Source: Paraburkholderia monticola
Lineage (GTDB): Bacteria; Pseudomonadota; Gammaproteobacteria; Burkholderiales; Burkholderiaceae
Reading direction: 5' to 3'
NCBI RefSeq assembly: GCF_001580545.1
Contig: NZ_LRBG01000035.1
Span: forward strand, 434,001-498,000
Length of the DNA stretch: 64,000 nucleotides
Shown here: positions 8,851-16,782 of the stretch, piece after piece
Numbering within the stretch: the first letter of the stretch is position 1
Layout: each line of letters starts with the position of its first letter
Notes under the pieces: model-generated
Seen by the model: the letters and a program-made list of their open reading frames with translations, nothing else
Databases searched by the model: none
What the model was told of the DNA's origin: nothing
Position numbers and translations under genes: made by a program

Positions 8851-10179
8851 TTACTGCACGGTCGCCAGCACCTCGCCGACGGTCCGGAAGATCCGCGCGA
8901 TCTGCTCTTCGTCGATGATCAGCGGCGGCGAAAACGCGAGGATGTCGCCGGTGAAGCGGATCAGCACGCCCGCCTCGAAGCATTTGACGAACGCCTCGTA
9001 AGCGCGAGCGCCCGGCGCGCCATCGCGCGATTCGAGCTCGATGCCGGCGACGAGGCCCAGGTTGCGCACGTCCTTCACGTGTTTCGTGCCACGTAGCGCA
9101 TGCGCGGCGGCTTCGAACGTCGGCGCGAGGCTGGCCGCGCGCTCGAACAGCTGCTCGCGGCGATACAGATCGAGCGTCGCGATCGCGGCCGCGGCCGCCG
9201 CCGGATGCGCCGAGTACGTGTAGCCGTGGAACAGTTCGATCGCGCCCGGCGCGCCGCTGCCGACGACCGTGTCGTGAATCGTGCGGCTCGCCGCGACCGC
9301 GCCCATCGGAATCGACGCGTTGTTGATCGCCTTCGCCATCGTGATCAGATCCGGCGTGACGCCGAAGTATTCGCTCGCGGTCGCCTTGCCGACGCGGCCG
9401 AAGCCCGTGATCACCTCGTCGAAGATCAGCAGGATGCCGTGCTTCGTGCAGATCTCGCGCAGCTTCTGCAGGTAGCCTTGCGGCGGAACCAGCACACCGG
9501 TCGAGCCGGCCACCGGCTCGACGATCACCGCGGCGATCGTCGAGGCGTCGTGCAGCGTGACGATGCGTTCCAGTTCCTCGGCCAGATGCGCGCCCCACGC
9601 GGGCTGGCCCTTCGAGAACGCGTTGTGTTCGAGGTTGTGCGTGTGCGGCAGATGATCGACCGCCGGCAGCAGCGCGCCTGAAAACGTCTTGCGATTCGTC
9701 GCGATGCCGCCGACCGAGATGCCGCCGAAGCCGACGCCGTGATAGCCGCGCTCGCGGCCGATCAGACGCGTGCGCTGGCCCTCGCCGCGCGCGCGATGGT
9801 AGGCGAGCGCGATTTTCAGCGCGGTGTCGACCGATTCGGAACCCGAGTTCGTGAAGAAGATGCGGTCGAGACCGGCCGGCATCAGCTCGGCGACCTTGGT
9901 CGCGGCTTCGAACGCGAGCGGGTGGCCCATCTGGAAGGTCGGCGCGAAGTCGAGCGTCGACAACTGCTGCGTGATCGCGGCGACGATCTCGTCGCGGCCA
10001 TGCCCGGCATTCACGCACCACAGCCCGGCGCAACCATCGAGAATCTCGCGTCCGTCGGTGCTGCGGTAGTACATGCCCTTGGCCGACTCCAGCAGGCGCG
10101 GCGCGGCCTTGAACTGGCGATTGGCGGTGAAGGGCATCCAGAAAGACGACAGATCGTCGATGACGGGGCGCGAAGTCAT
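8851..10179 (-). CDS. PLP-dependent omega-amino acid aminotransferase (class III)
   Basis: Class III aminotransferase of 442 residues, closest by motif to beta-alanine/omega-amino acid:pyruvate aminotransferases. The PLP lysine is Lys283 in TMAKAINNA; Asp254 in LLIFDEVITGFGRVG contacts the pyridine nitrogen; FFTNSGSESVDTALK and the family-typical LYRRE segment are present. The start at 10179 has GAGGAGATGCC upstream; the much longer open frame continues antisense through the regulator gene and is not real. It is divergent from a MocR regulator, the usual arrangement for a regulated target. Substrate (beta-alanine, taurine, GABA or polyamine-derived) is not decided. Confidence 0.92.
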   Translation of the reverse strand: MTSRPVIDDLSSFWMPFTANRQFKAAPRLLESAKGMYYRSTDGREILDGCAGLWCVNAGHGRDEIVAAITQQLSTLDFAPTFQMGHPLAFEAATKVAELMPAGLDRIFFTNSGSESVDTALKIALAYHRARGEGQRTRLIGRERGYHGVGFGGISVGGIATNRKTFSGALLPAVDHLPHTHNLEHNAFSKGQPAWGAHLAEELERIVTLHDASTIAAVIVEPVAGSTGVLVPPQGYLQKLREICTKHGILLIFDEVITGFGRVGKATASEYFGVTPDLITMAKAINNASIPMGAVAASRTIHDTVVGSGAPGAIELFHGYTYSAHPAAAAAAIATLDLYRREQLFERAASLAPTFEAAAHALRGTKHVKDVRNLGLVAGIELESRDGAPGARAYEAFVKCFEAGVLIRFTGDILAFSPPLIIDEEQIARIFRTVGEVLATVQ

Positions 10180-10226
10180 GGCATCTCCTCGAAATGGGTG
10201 TCGGTTGAGGGCTTTTTGCGTAGCCA

Positions 10227-10310
10227 AACTGTAGCGTCCGCGGTTTAATGGCGGCATAAACAGTTGACGAAGTGTGGTGCCAACTGTGCTGGCGGATTCG
10301 CTCGAACTGT
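10227..10310. promoter_or_regulatory. Cluster of four AACTGT hexamers in a divergent promoter region
   Basis: AACTGT occurs at 10227-10232, 10282-10287 and 10305-10310, and its complement ACAGTT at 10260-10265, all inside the 201-base gap between the aminotransferase and the MocR gene. The two rightmost copies are direct repeats 23 bases apart; the middle pair also forms an inverted repeat (CAGTTG/CAACTG). MocR regulators typically bind repeated short sites like this. Confidence 0.5.
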
Positions 10311-10380
10311 GTCGGTACATGAGCGGTCCGCAGTCCGTTTTCTTTGCCCCTGGTTTTTCGCCCGAATATTCGCCCGAATC

Positions 10381-11796
10381 ATGATCGAACTGGACCTTCA
10401 ACGCGACCGGCGCGCGGCACCGACGCTCGTCGAACAGGTCGTGCAAGGCTTCGCGCGCGCGATCGACGCACAGTCGTTGCGCGCCGGCGCGCTGCTGCCA
10501 TCGGTGCGTCAGCTGGCGCAGAGCCACGCGCTCAGCACCTTCACGGTGACCGAGGCGTACAACCGGCTCGTGTCGATGGGGCTGGTGGTCGCGCGGCGCG
10601 GCTCCGGCTATCGCGTGGCGGCGCGCCCGGGGTCCCCGCGCGCGGCCGCCGCCGACTGGCAGCCGCCGAGCCTGACCGCGACGTGGCTGCTGTCCGACGT
10701 GTTCGCCGACCATTCGGTGCCGATCAAGGCGGGCTGCGGCTGGCTGCCGAGCGAATGGATCAACGAGAGCGGCCTGCAGCACGCACTGCGCGCGCTGAGC
10801 CGGGTGCCGGCCGCGCGCCTCGGCGACTACGGGCATCCGTACGGCTTCGCGCCGCTGCGCGAGCGCATCGCCGAGCAGCTCGACCGGCGGGGCCTGCCCG
10901 TCGACGTCGCCAACGTGCTGCTCACGCAGGGCGCGACCCAGGGGCTCGATCTGATCGTGCGCACGCTGTTGCGCGCGGGCGATGCGGTGATCGTCGAAGA
11001 TCCCGGCTACTGCAATCTGCTGCTGATTCTCAAGCTCGCCGGGCTGGTCGTGCATGGGGTGCCGCGCACGCCGGCCGGCGTCGATACGGACGTGCTCGAA
11101 ACCCTGGTCGCACAACACAAACCGAAGGCGATTTTCGTCAACACGACGCTGCAGAATCCGACCGGCGCGACGTACGGCATGTCGGCCGCGTTCCGCCTGC
11201 TGCAGATCGCCGAGCGCGAGCGCATCTGGGTGATCGAGGACGACGTGAGCCGCGAACTCGCGCCGGCCGCCGCGCCGCTGTTCGCTGCGATGGAAGGCCT
11301 GCAACGCGTGCTGTACGTCGGCGGCTTTTCGAAGACGGTGACGCCGTCGCTGCGCTGCGGCTACGTGGTCGCCGAGCAGGCGGTGCTGCGCGAACTCGCG
11401 CGTACGAAGATGGCGGTGGGGCTGACCTCGTCGGAGACGATCGAGCGGATCGTCGACAAGGTACTGGTGGAAGGGCATTACGCGCGCCACGTCGAGACGG
11501 TCGACGAGCGGCTGAAGCTCGCGCACACGGCGCTCGAGGAACGGCTCGACGCGCTCGGCCTCGAGGTGTTTCACCGGCCGCGCGCGGGACTGTTCATGCT
11601 GGCGCGCCTGCCGATCGAAGCGGAGCGCGCCGCCGAGGTCGCGACCGCCGCGCTCGCGCACGGCATCTGGCTCGCGCCGGGCTCCTACTTCCGTCCCGAC
11701 GACGCGCCGAGCGCCTGGTTTCGCTTCAATGCGCCGTATTCGACCGACGACGCGTTGTGGCGCTTCATCGAGCGGGTCGGGCAGGGGGCGTGGTAG
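10381..11796 (+). CDS. MocR-type GntR regulator with aminotransferase-like domain
   Basis: 471-residue transcription regulator. A GntR winged helix (about 10-80; LLPSVRQLAQSHALSTFTVTEAYNRL, then GSGYRV) is joined to a fold type I aminotransferase-like domain that binds PLP through Lys318 in GGFSKTVTPSLRCGY; NPTG (about 259-262) and the Asp in VIEDDVSRE are conserved. The ATG at 10381 was preferred to an upstream start since the HTH begins a few residues later. It very likely regulates the divergent aminotransferase, with its own promoter in the shared gap, and may sense PLP or an amino compound. Confidence 0.92.
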   Translation: MIELDLQRDRRAAPTLVEQVVQGFARAIDAQSLRAGALLPSVRQLAQSHALSTFTVTEAYNRLVSMGLVVARRGSGYRVAARPGSPRAAAADWQPPSLTATWLLSDVFADHSVPIKAGCGWLPSEWINESGLQHALRALSRVPAARLGDYGHPYGFAPLRERIAEQLDRRGLPVDVANVLLTQGATQGLDLIVRTLLRAGDAVIVEDPGYCNLLLILKLAGLVVHGVPRTPAGVDTDVLETLVAQHKPKAIFVNTTLQNPTGATYGMSAAFRLLQIAERERIWVIEDDVSRELAPAAAPLFAAMEGLQRVLYVGGFSKTVTPSLRCGYVVAEQAVLRELARTKMAVGLTSSETIERIVDKVLVEGHYARHVETVDERLKLAHTALEERLDALGLEVFHRPRAGLFMLARLPIEAERAAEVATAALAHGIWLAPGSYFRPDDAPSAWFRFNAPYSTDDALWRFIERVGQGAW

Positions 11797-11818
11797 ACGC
11801 GGCGGCGAGTCTGAAAAC

Positions 11819-12442
11819 TCAGCCGCCATGCCCGAACAGCTTCAGCGCGATCGGATACAGCGACACCACGAGCAGCAGCGCCATCGCGATGTTGAACACG
11901 CGCAACCGCTTCGGGTTCGACAACACCTCGCGCATCGCGGTGCCGAAACCGGCCCACACGCAGATGCACGGGAAGCCGATCACATAGAACACCGCCGCCA
12001 TCGCGACGGCGTTCATGCCGAAGCTGCTGCTCAGATGAATCGTCGTCGCGGCGGTCAGCACCATCATCCATGCCTTCGGATTGACCCACTGAAACGCGAT
12101 CGCCTCATGAAAGCGCATGGGACGGCGCTCGCCGTTCCTGAGCTTCAGCTCGCCCGACGTGCCGATTTTCCACGCCAGATACAGCAGATAGGCGACGCTG
12201 ACGACTTCGAGCACCGTGTACAGCACGGGAAAGTGCACGAACGCTTCGCCGAGGCCGATACCGACCGACAACATCAACAGCACCACGCCGGCGCTGATGC
12301 CGGACAGATGCGGCAGCGTGCGGCGAAAGCCGAAATTGACGCCCGACGCGAGCAGCATCGTGTTGTTCGGACCGGGCGTGATCGAGGTGACGAGCGCGAA
12401 CAGGATGCCGGCGGGCAGCGCGCTGAGAGTGAGGAAAGACAT
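11819..12442 (-). CDS. LysE/RhtB family amino acid exporter
   Basis: 207-residue inner-membrane protein with about six hydrophobic segments and the family motif TPGPNN (22-27) followed by MLLASGVNFGFRRTLPHLSGISAG. FQWVNPKAWMM is the second conserved segment. Length is normal for the family. The gene converges on the MocR gene with 22 bases between stops. A 15-bp palindrome and a possible -10 box lie upstream (see 12500-12514). The exported compound is unknown. Confidence 0.9.
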   Translation of the reverse strand: MSFLTLSALPAGILFALVTSITPGPNNTMLLASGVNFGFRRTLPHLSGISAGVVLLMLSVGIGLGEAFVHFPVLYTVLEVVSVAYLLYLAWKIGTSGELKLRNGERRPMRFHEAIAFQWVNPKAWMMVLTAATTIHLSSSFGMNAVAMAAVFYVIGFPCICVWAGFGTAMREVLSNPKRLRVFNIAMALLLVVSLYPIALKLFGHGG

Positions 12443-12816
12443 GGGGGCTCCGGTGTCGCCAACAGAAAACGGTGAAGCTCATTCTAGCGACGGAGGCCGG
12501 TACAGTACCTGTACGGTTGTGAGGATGGTGTCCGGTACGGATCGACGAGGTGATCCGCGCCGAACGTTTGCGCTTTATCGTCGCCTCAAAGCGCTTGCGG
12601 GTGGTCAAGATGCCTGACCTTTCTCGGCGTAGCTGGCCGACGCGCGTGGATCCTCTCCTTCACGCGAGCAGATCGTAAGATGCGGACGAAATATTTTGTA
12701 AGGGTATGCACCAGTGTGTGATTTAGGGTCTTGTCTTTACTCTTCTGCCCTTGTCATACAACCCGCGCCATGACGATTCACGCTGCGCATACCCATACCA
12801 GTCTGGAGAGGACTAG
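12443..12816. other. Divergent intergenic region (LysE-type exporter / GH28)
   Basis: 374 bases. On the exporter side, TAGAAT (minus strand, 12481-12486) is a plausible -10 box. On the GH28 side the sequence turns AT-richer (around 12680-12760), and GGAGAGG lies just before the ATG at 12817. No gene was found; the short frames here are not convincing. Confidence 0.5.
12500..12514. promoter_or_regulatory. Perfect 15-bp palindrome upstream of lysE-like gene
   Basis: GTACAG-TAC-CTGTAC is a perfect inverted repeat 58 bases upstream of the exporter start. It falls about where the -35 box would be relative to the TAGAAT -10 candidate, as expected for an activator site. A further GGTAC copy lies at 12534-12538. 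Confidence 0.5.
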
Positions 12817-14847
12817 ATGTCCAGGAATTCGAGCGATCTTGATAAGAATGCGCCCGCAACGGGCGACGCCTTGCGCATTTCCCGCCGTGGATTCATCGGA
12901 TTGGGAGGCGCCCTCGCGGGCAGCGCACTGCTGCAGGCCTGCGGCGGGGGCAGCGGAGTTTCCGCTGCGGCAGGGACGAGCGGCAATTCCACGCCAGCGA
13001 CCGGAGGCACATCAGCCGCGGCCGACCCGATCTGGGGCCCCACCGGTTCAGCGACAAACATCATCAACGCGTTGCAGAAAATCACGCAGAGCGCGTTCCC
13101 GGCGGTCGATTTCCCGGTTGAGCAGTACGGCGCGCAACCGTGCGCGGTCATCGCCCAGACCAGCCCCTACACGGCCAGTACATCGCCGGTGAGCACCGGT
13201 GCCGGGGCGACCAACGCACCCGGATCGTTCGATTCACGTCCCGCTTTCCTCGCGGCAATCGCGGCATGCAGCGCAGCCGGTGGCGGCCGGGTCGTCGTGC
13301 CAGCGGGCACGTGGTATTGCGCGGGCCCGATCGTGCTGCAGAGCAACGTCAACTTCCATCTCAGTGCGAACTGCACGATCTATTTCAGCCCGAATCCAGC
13401 CGACTATGCGAAGGACGGCCCCGTCAACTGCGGCGCGAACGGCAACCTTTACTACAGCCGCTGGCAGGCCAACGACTGCCTGAACTTCGGCTCGCCCGTC
13501 TACGCACGCAATGCGAACAATATCGCGCTGACCGGCGAAGGCCCGACATCGGTGTTGAACGGTCAGGCGATGACGCCGTTCGCCGGCAGCGGCAACACGA
13601 GCACCTGCTGGTGGACCTTCAAGGGTTCCAGTGGCGCATACGGTTGCGCTGGGTCGTCCACGCCGTCGCAGGCCTATTCGAACCCCAACAACGTAGATCT
13701 GATGGTCGTCGCGCCCACCTTGTCGGCCGCTCTTTACGCGCTGTTGACCAATCCGGCAACGCCGTGGCAGCAAGACCAGAACTACCTCCCGGCGCTCTCC
13801 GAGGCGGGCGTACCAGTCGCGCAGCGGATCTTCGGTCTCGGCCACTATCTGCGGCCGTGCATGGTCGAGTTCATCGGTTGCACGAACGTGTTGATGGAAA
13901 GCTATCGAACCAACAACACGCCGTTCTGGCAGCATCATCCGACGGACTGCACGAACGTCGTGATCCGCGGCGTGACCGCCGACAGCATCGGACCGAACAA
14001 CGACGGCTTCGATCCGGACGCCTGCAACACGGTTCTGTGCGACAACGTCACATTCAATACCGGCGACGATTGCATCGCGATCAAGTCGGGCAAGGATCTC
14101 GACAACGAGTATGGGCCCGCGCAGAACCACGTGATCCAGAACTGCATGATGAATAGCGGCCACGGCGGCATCACGCTCGGCAGCGAGATGGGTGGCGGCG
14201 TGCAGAACATCTACGCGCGCAATCTGACCATGCTCAATCAGTTCTGGGCAACGAATTCGCTGAACATCGCGATCCGTATCAAGACGAATATGAACCGCGG
14301 GGGCTACGTCAAGAACTTCTACGTGAATGGCGTCACGCTGCCGCACGGGGTGAGCCTCACGGGCGCAGGCTACGGCAGCAAGATGCTGGCGGGCAGTCCG
14401 ATCAACAGTACGGTGCCGATCGGCGTGGCCACGGCAACCGCCGCCAACCCGTCCGCGTCTCAAGGCGGCCTGATCACCTTCGACTGTGATTACCAGCCTG
14501 CTGCCGACGCCATCCGCACGCGCCCCGCGCTCGTGGACAACGTCAACATCACGAACGTCACGGCCACGAACGTGACCTTGGGCAGTGTAACGGGCTCCTG
14601 TTTCCAGGCCATCGTCGCACAGGGTCCCGTTGCGTTCGACTACAACGGTCCCGCACCTGCACCGACCGTACCGGCCATCACCGGTGTCACGATCTCCAAC
14701 TGTGACTTCGGGACGCCTGCGGCCGCAGGCCCCGCGAGCGCCAGCACGCCGGGCCCGATCTACCTCTACAACGTGCACGACATCACGTTGCAGAACGTGG
14801 TCATCGCTGGGCAGACGCTCAATCAGACGCTGTCGGATCCGCGTTAA
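12817..14847 (+). CDS. Glycoside hydrolase family 28 (polygalacturonase-like) lipoprotein
   Basis: 676-residue exported parallel beta-helix glycosidase, expected to hydrolyse pectin or a related polyuronide. The N-terminus has a Tat-type twin Arg (SRRGFIGLG, 22-30) and a lipobox LQAC with Cys42, so it should be a Tat-exported lipoprotein. All four GH28 motifs are present: NND (394-396), GDD (416-418), GHG (His449) and RIK (487-489), giving the catalytic Asp396, Asp417 and Asp418. Inserts before the catalytic core make it longer than classic polygalacturonases (about 400-450). It stands alone as a transcription unit and suggests a plant-associated life. Confidence 0.9.
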   Translation: MSRNSSDLDKNAPATGDALRISRRGFIGLGGALAGSALLQACGGGSGVSAAAGTSGNSTPATGGTSAAADPIWGPTGSATNIINALQKITQSAFPAVDFPVEQYGAQPCAVIAQTSPYTASTSPVSTGAGATNAPGSFDSRPAFLAAIAACSAAGGGRVVVPAGTWYCAGPIVLQSNVNFHLSANCTIYFSPNPADYAKDGPVNCGANGNLYYSRWQANDCLNFGSPVYARNANNIALTGEGPTSVLNGQAMTPFAGSGNTSTCWWTFKGSSGAYGCAGSSTPSQAYSNPNNVDLMVVAPTLSAALYALLTNPATPWQQDQNYLPALSEAGVPVAQRIFGLGHYLRPCMVEFIGCTNVLMESYRTNNTPFWQHHPTDCTNVVIRGVTADSIGPNNDGFDPDACNTVLCDNVTFNTGDDCIAIKSGKDLDNEYGPAQNHVIQNCMMNSGHGGITLGSEMGGGVQNIYARNLTMLNQFWATNSLNIAIRIKTNMNRGGYVKNFYVNGVTLPHGVSLTGAGYGSKMLAGSPINSTVPIGVATATAANPSASQGGLITFDCDYQPAADAIRTRPALVDNVNITNVTATNVTLGSVTGSCFQAIVAQGPVAFDYNGPAPAPTVPAITGVTISNCDFGTPAAAGPASASTPGPIYLYNVHDITLQNVVIAGQTLNQTLSDPR

Positions 14848-15284
14848 ATACGACGTGCCGTAAAGCGGCGAGGCACCGCCGCGTTACGTGGTAGCGTCGC
14901 AGTGAAGTTGGTATTTCCTCCCCACGCGCCGGCCTTTCTGGTCGGCGCCGTCAAACCTGATGGCAACCGGATCGCACGCATGCTGCCCGGTAAATCTCCA
15001 GCAACCTTGTTCTCCATCTGCGCGAAGTAGACGAGCGAATGCCGCTCGGCGTCCGGTATGCGGATGTCGCCAGTCTCAGTTCGCTCATCTCCAGTAGTCC
15101 GCATTCCAGTGACCCGCCGAGCGAATCCGACAAACGCACCGCGCCGTCGATGATCTGGATCGCGGCGATCCGACACTCGGTGGTTAACATATGTTGCAAT
15201 TATTTTTTGTGTGGCAACATATGTAGACGAACGGCACAGCAGCGTGCCACCCATCAGGAACCCGCCGCACGATCGGAGATACTC
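14848..15284. other. 437-base gap; possible degraded regulator on the minus strand
   Basis: No intact gene. The minus strand from about 15199 leftwards reads IQIIDGAVRLSDSLGG and LLEMSELRLATS, loosely like the first helices of an IclR-type HTH, and then loses similarity. This may be the broken remains of a divergent regulator for the binding-protein gene; the match is weak and could be chance. The right part holds the palindromes described at 15187-15224. Confidence 0.3.
15187..15224. promoter_or_regulatory. Paired ACATATGT palindromes forming an 11-bp inverted repeat
   Basis: ACATATGTTGC (15187-15197) and GCAACATATGT (15214-15224) are exact complements around a 16-base AT-rich spacer. Each arm also contains the self-complementary ACATATGT, 27 bases centre to centre. 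This looks like two operator half-complexes for a dimeric regulator, 60 bases before the gltI-like gene. Confidence 0.55.
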
Positions 15285-16187
15285 ATGAAATTGATGAATT
15301 GGTCCACGGCTGCCCTGCTCGTGGCGGCAGCGTCGGCAAGTCCGGGCGCGTTCGCGCAGGACACGACGTCCACCCTCGCGAAAATCCAGCAAAGCGGCGT
15401 GATCGCAATCGGCCATCGCGAGACTTCCGTTCCGTTCTCGTACGTCGATACAAACAACCAGGTGGTCGGCTTTTCGCAGGATCTGTGCAACAAGGTCATC
15501 GATGCGGTGAAGGTGAAAACGAAGCGTCCGGACCTCAAGGTGCGCTTCATTCCCGTCACGTCGCAGAATCGCATCCCGCTCGTGCAGAACGGCACCGTCG
15601 ATCTCGAATGCGGCGTGACCACCAATCTTGCGGCGCGTCAGGCTCAGGTGACGTTTGCCGACACGTTCTTCGTCGCGACGACGCGTCTTCTGACGCGCAA
15701 GGATTCGGGCATCAAGGACTTCCCAGATCTCGCTGGCAAGACCGTCGTGACGAATCAGGGCACGACTTCCGAGCGGATTCTTCGCAAGATGAACGAAGAC
15801 AGGAAGATGAATATGCAGATCATCAGCGCGAAGGATTACGGCGAAGGGCGCCTCACGCTCGAAAGCGGCCGTGCCGTCGCGTACATGATGGACGACGTGT
15901 TGCTGGCCGGCACCCGCACGCTGACCGCGAAGCCTTCGGACTGGATCATCACGGGCACGCCGCAATCGTCGGAAGCGTATGGCTTCATGATGCGCCGCGA
16001 CGATCCCGAGTTCAGAAAGCTCGTCGACGACACGCTTGAACAGACGATGAAAGGACCGGAAATTCACACCATGTACGACCGCTGGTTCATCAAGCCGGTG
16101 CCGCCGAAGAACATCAGCTTCGACTTTCCGATGAGTGATTCGCTGAAGCAGCTATACGCGCAGCCGAACGACAAGGCGCTTGAATAA
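15285..16187 (+). CDS. Amino acid ABC transporter substrate-binding protein, GltI type (orphan)
   Basis: 300-residue periplasmic type II binding protein with signal peptide (cleavage after AFA, about Ala24). Motifs of the glutamate/aspartate-binding GltI group include IAIGHRETSVPFSYVD, VGFSQDLC, IPLVQNGTVDLECG and AYMMDDVLLAG. The ATG at 15285 was chosen for GGAGATACTC upstream and for the signal peptide that directly follows. No permease or ATPase gene is adjacent, so it must work with a transporter encoded elsewhere or serve as a sensor. Confidence 0.9.
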   Translation: MKLMNWSTAALLVAAASASPGAFAQDTTSTLAKIQQSGVIAIGHRETSVPFSYVDTNNQVVGFSQDLCNKVIDAVKVKTKRPDLKVRFIPVTSQNRIPLVQNGTVDLECGVTTNLAARQAQVTFADTFFVATTRLLTRKDSGIKDFPDLAGKTVVTNQGTTSERILRKMNEDRKMNMQIISAKDYGEGRLTLESGRAVAYMMDDVLLAGTRTLTAKPSDWIITGTPQSSEAYGFMMRRDDPEFRKLVDDTLEQTMKGPEIHTMYDRWFIKPVPPKNISFDFPMSDSLKQLYAQPNDKALE

Positions 16188-16319
16188 CCGCTTGTTTCGC
16201 GCTCAGGTGCGGAGATTGGTGTTGGTATAGCGGTCCTTGGTTCTTTGCTCTATACCTGGTAGAAGCGGCGCGTTTCAGTTGAGCGCGTCGCCGTGTATCG
16301 GGAACGGAGGTGCAAAGTG

Positions 16320-16715
16320 ATGAAGCCGATAGAACCTTCGCGAGACCACCGGGTTTTCTTCAGTGGAATTATTCGCTGCGCGCTCGTGGTGGCCGGCATT
16401 TTCATGGCGTCAGCCAACAGTGCCGCGGAGATGCGCGCGATCACGATCGTCTCAGGCACCTATGGCGAGAATTGCGGTGCGCCGCACGGCAATCTGACTC
16501 GCGAACTCGCGCGTCATTGCAATGGACGGGAGACGTGCAATTACGCGATGCCCGGCCTGCACAAAGGCGGCACGACGATGGCGTGCGCGAGCAACTTCCA
16601 CGCCGAATGGCATTGCGACCACGCGGACTTTCACACTGCGGCGCTGAGTCCCGGTGCGAAATCGGGCGATACGCTCGTGCTCGGTTGCGTCGAGTCGCGC
16701 GGTGCGGGCAAATAA
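16320..16715 (+). CDS. Small secreted Cys-rich protein, SUEL-lectin-like
   Basis: 131 residues with a hydrophobic leader (GIIRCALVVAGIFMASANSAAE) that looks like a signal peptide. The mature part has SGTYGENCGAPHGNLTRELA, ARHCNGRETCNY and LVLGCVES segments. Spacing of cysteines and the GxYGxNC...CNGxxxC pattern resemble the SUEL (rhamnose/galactose-binding) lectin fold; this is a resemblance by eye, not a confirmed match. GGAGG ends 9 bases before the ATG at 16320. A terminator follows at once. Possible roles: sugar binding or cell-surface protein. Confidence 0.6.
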   Translation: MKPIEPSRDHRVFFSGIIRCALVVAGIFMASANSAAEMRAITIVSGTYGENCGAPHGNLTRELARHCNGRETCNYAMPGLHKGGTTMACASNFHAEWHCDHADFHTAALSPGAKSGDTLVLGCVESRGAGK

Positions 16716-16731
16716 TCTGCCACGCAAACAC

Positions 16732-16764
16732 AAAGGCCGAGTCCCTAACGGGCCTCGGCCTTTT
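16732..16764 (+). terminator. Hairpin terminator
   Basis: AAAGGCCGAG (16732-16741) pairs with CTCGGCCTTT (16754-16763), loop of 12, then T-rich sequence. It lies between the lectin-like gene and the convergent clcA and may serve both. Confidence 0.75.
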
Positions 16765-16782
16765 ACTTTTCGCGAGCGTTTT

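Noticed and set aside
10180..11829. N-terminal extension that would make the aminotransferase 992 residues
   Set aside because: The extra part is antisense to the MocR gene; the start at 10179 has its own ribosome site and gives the normal family length.
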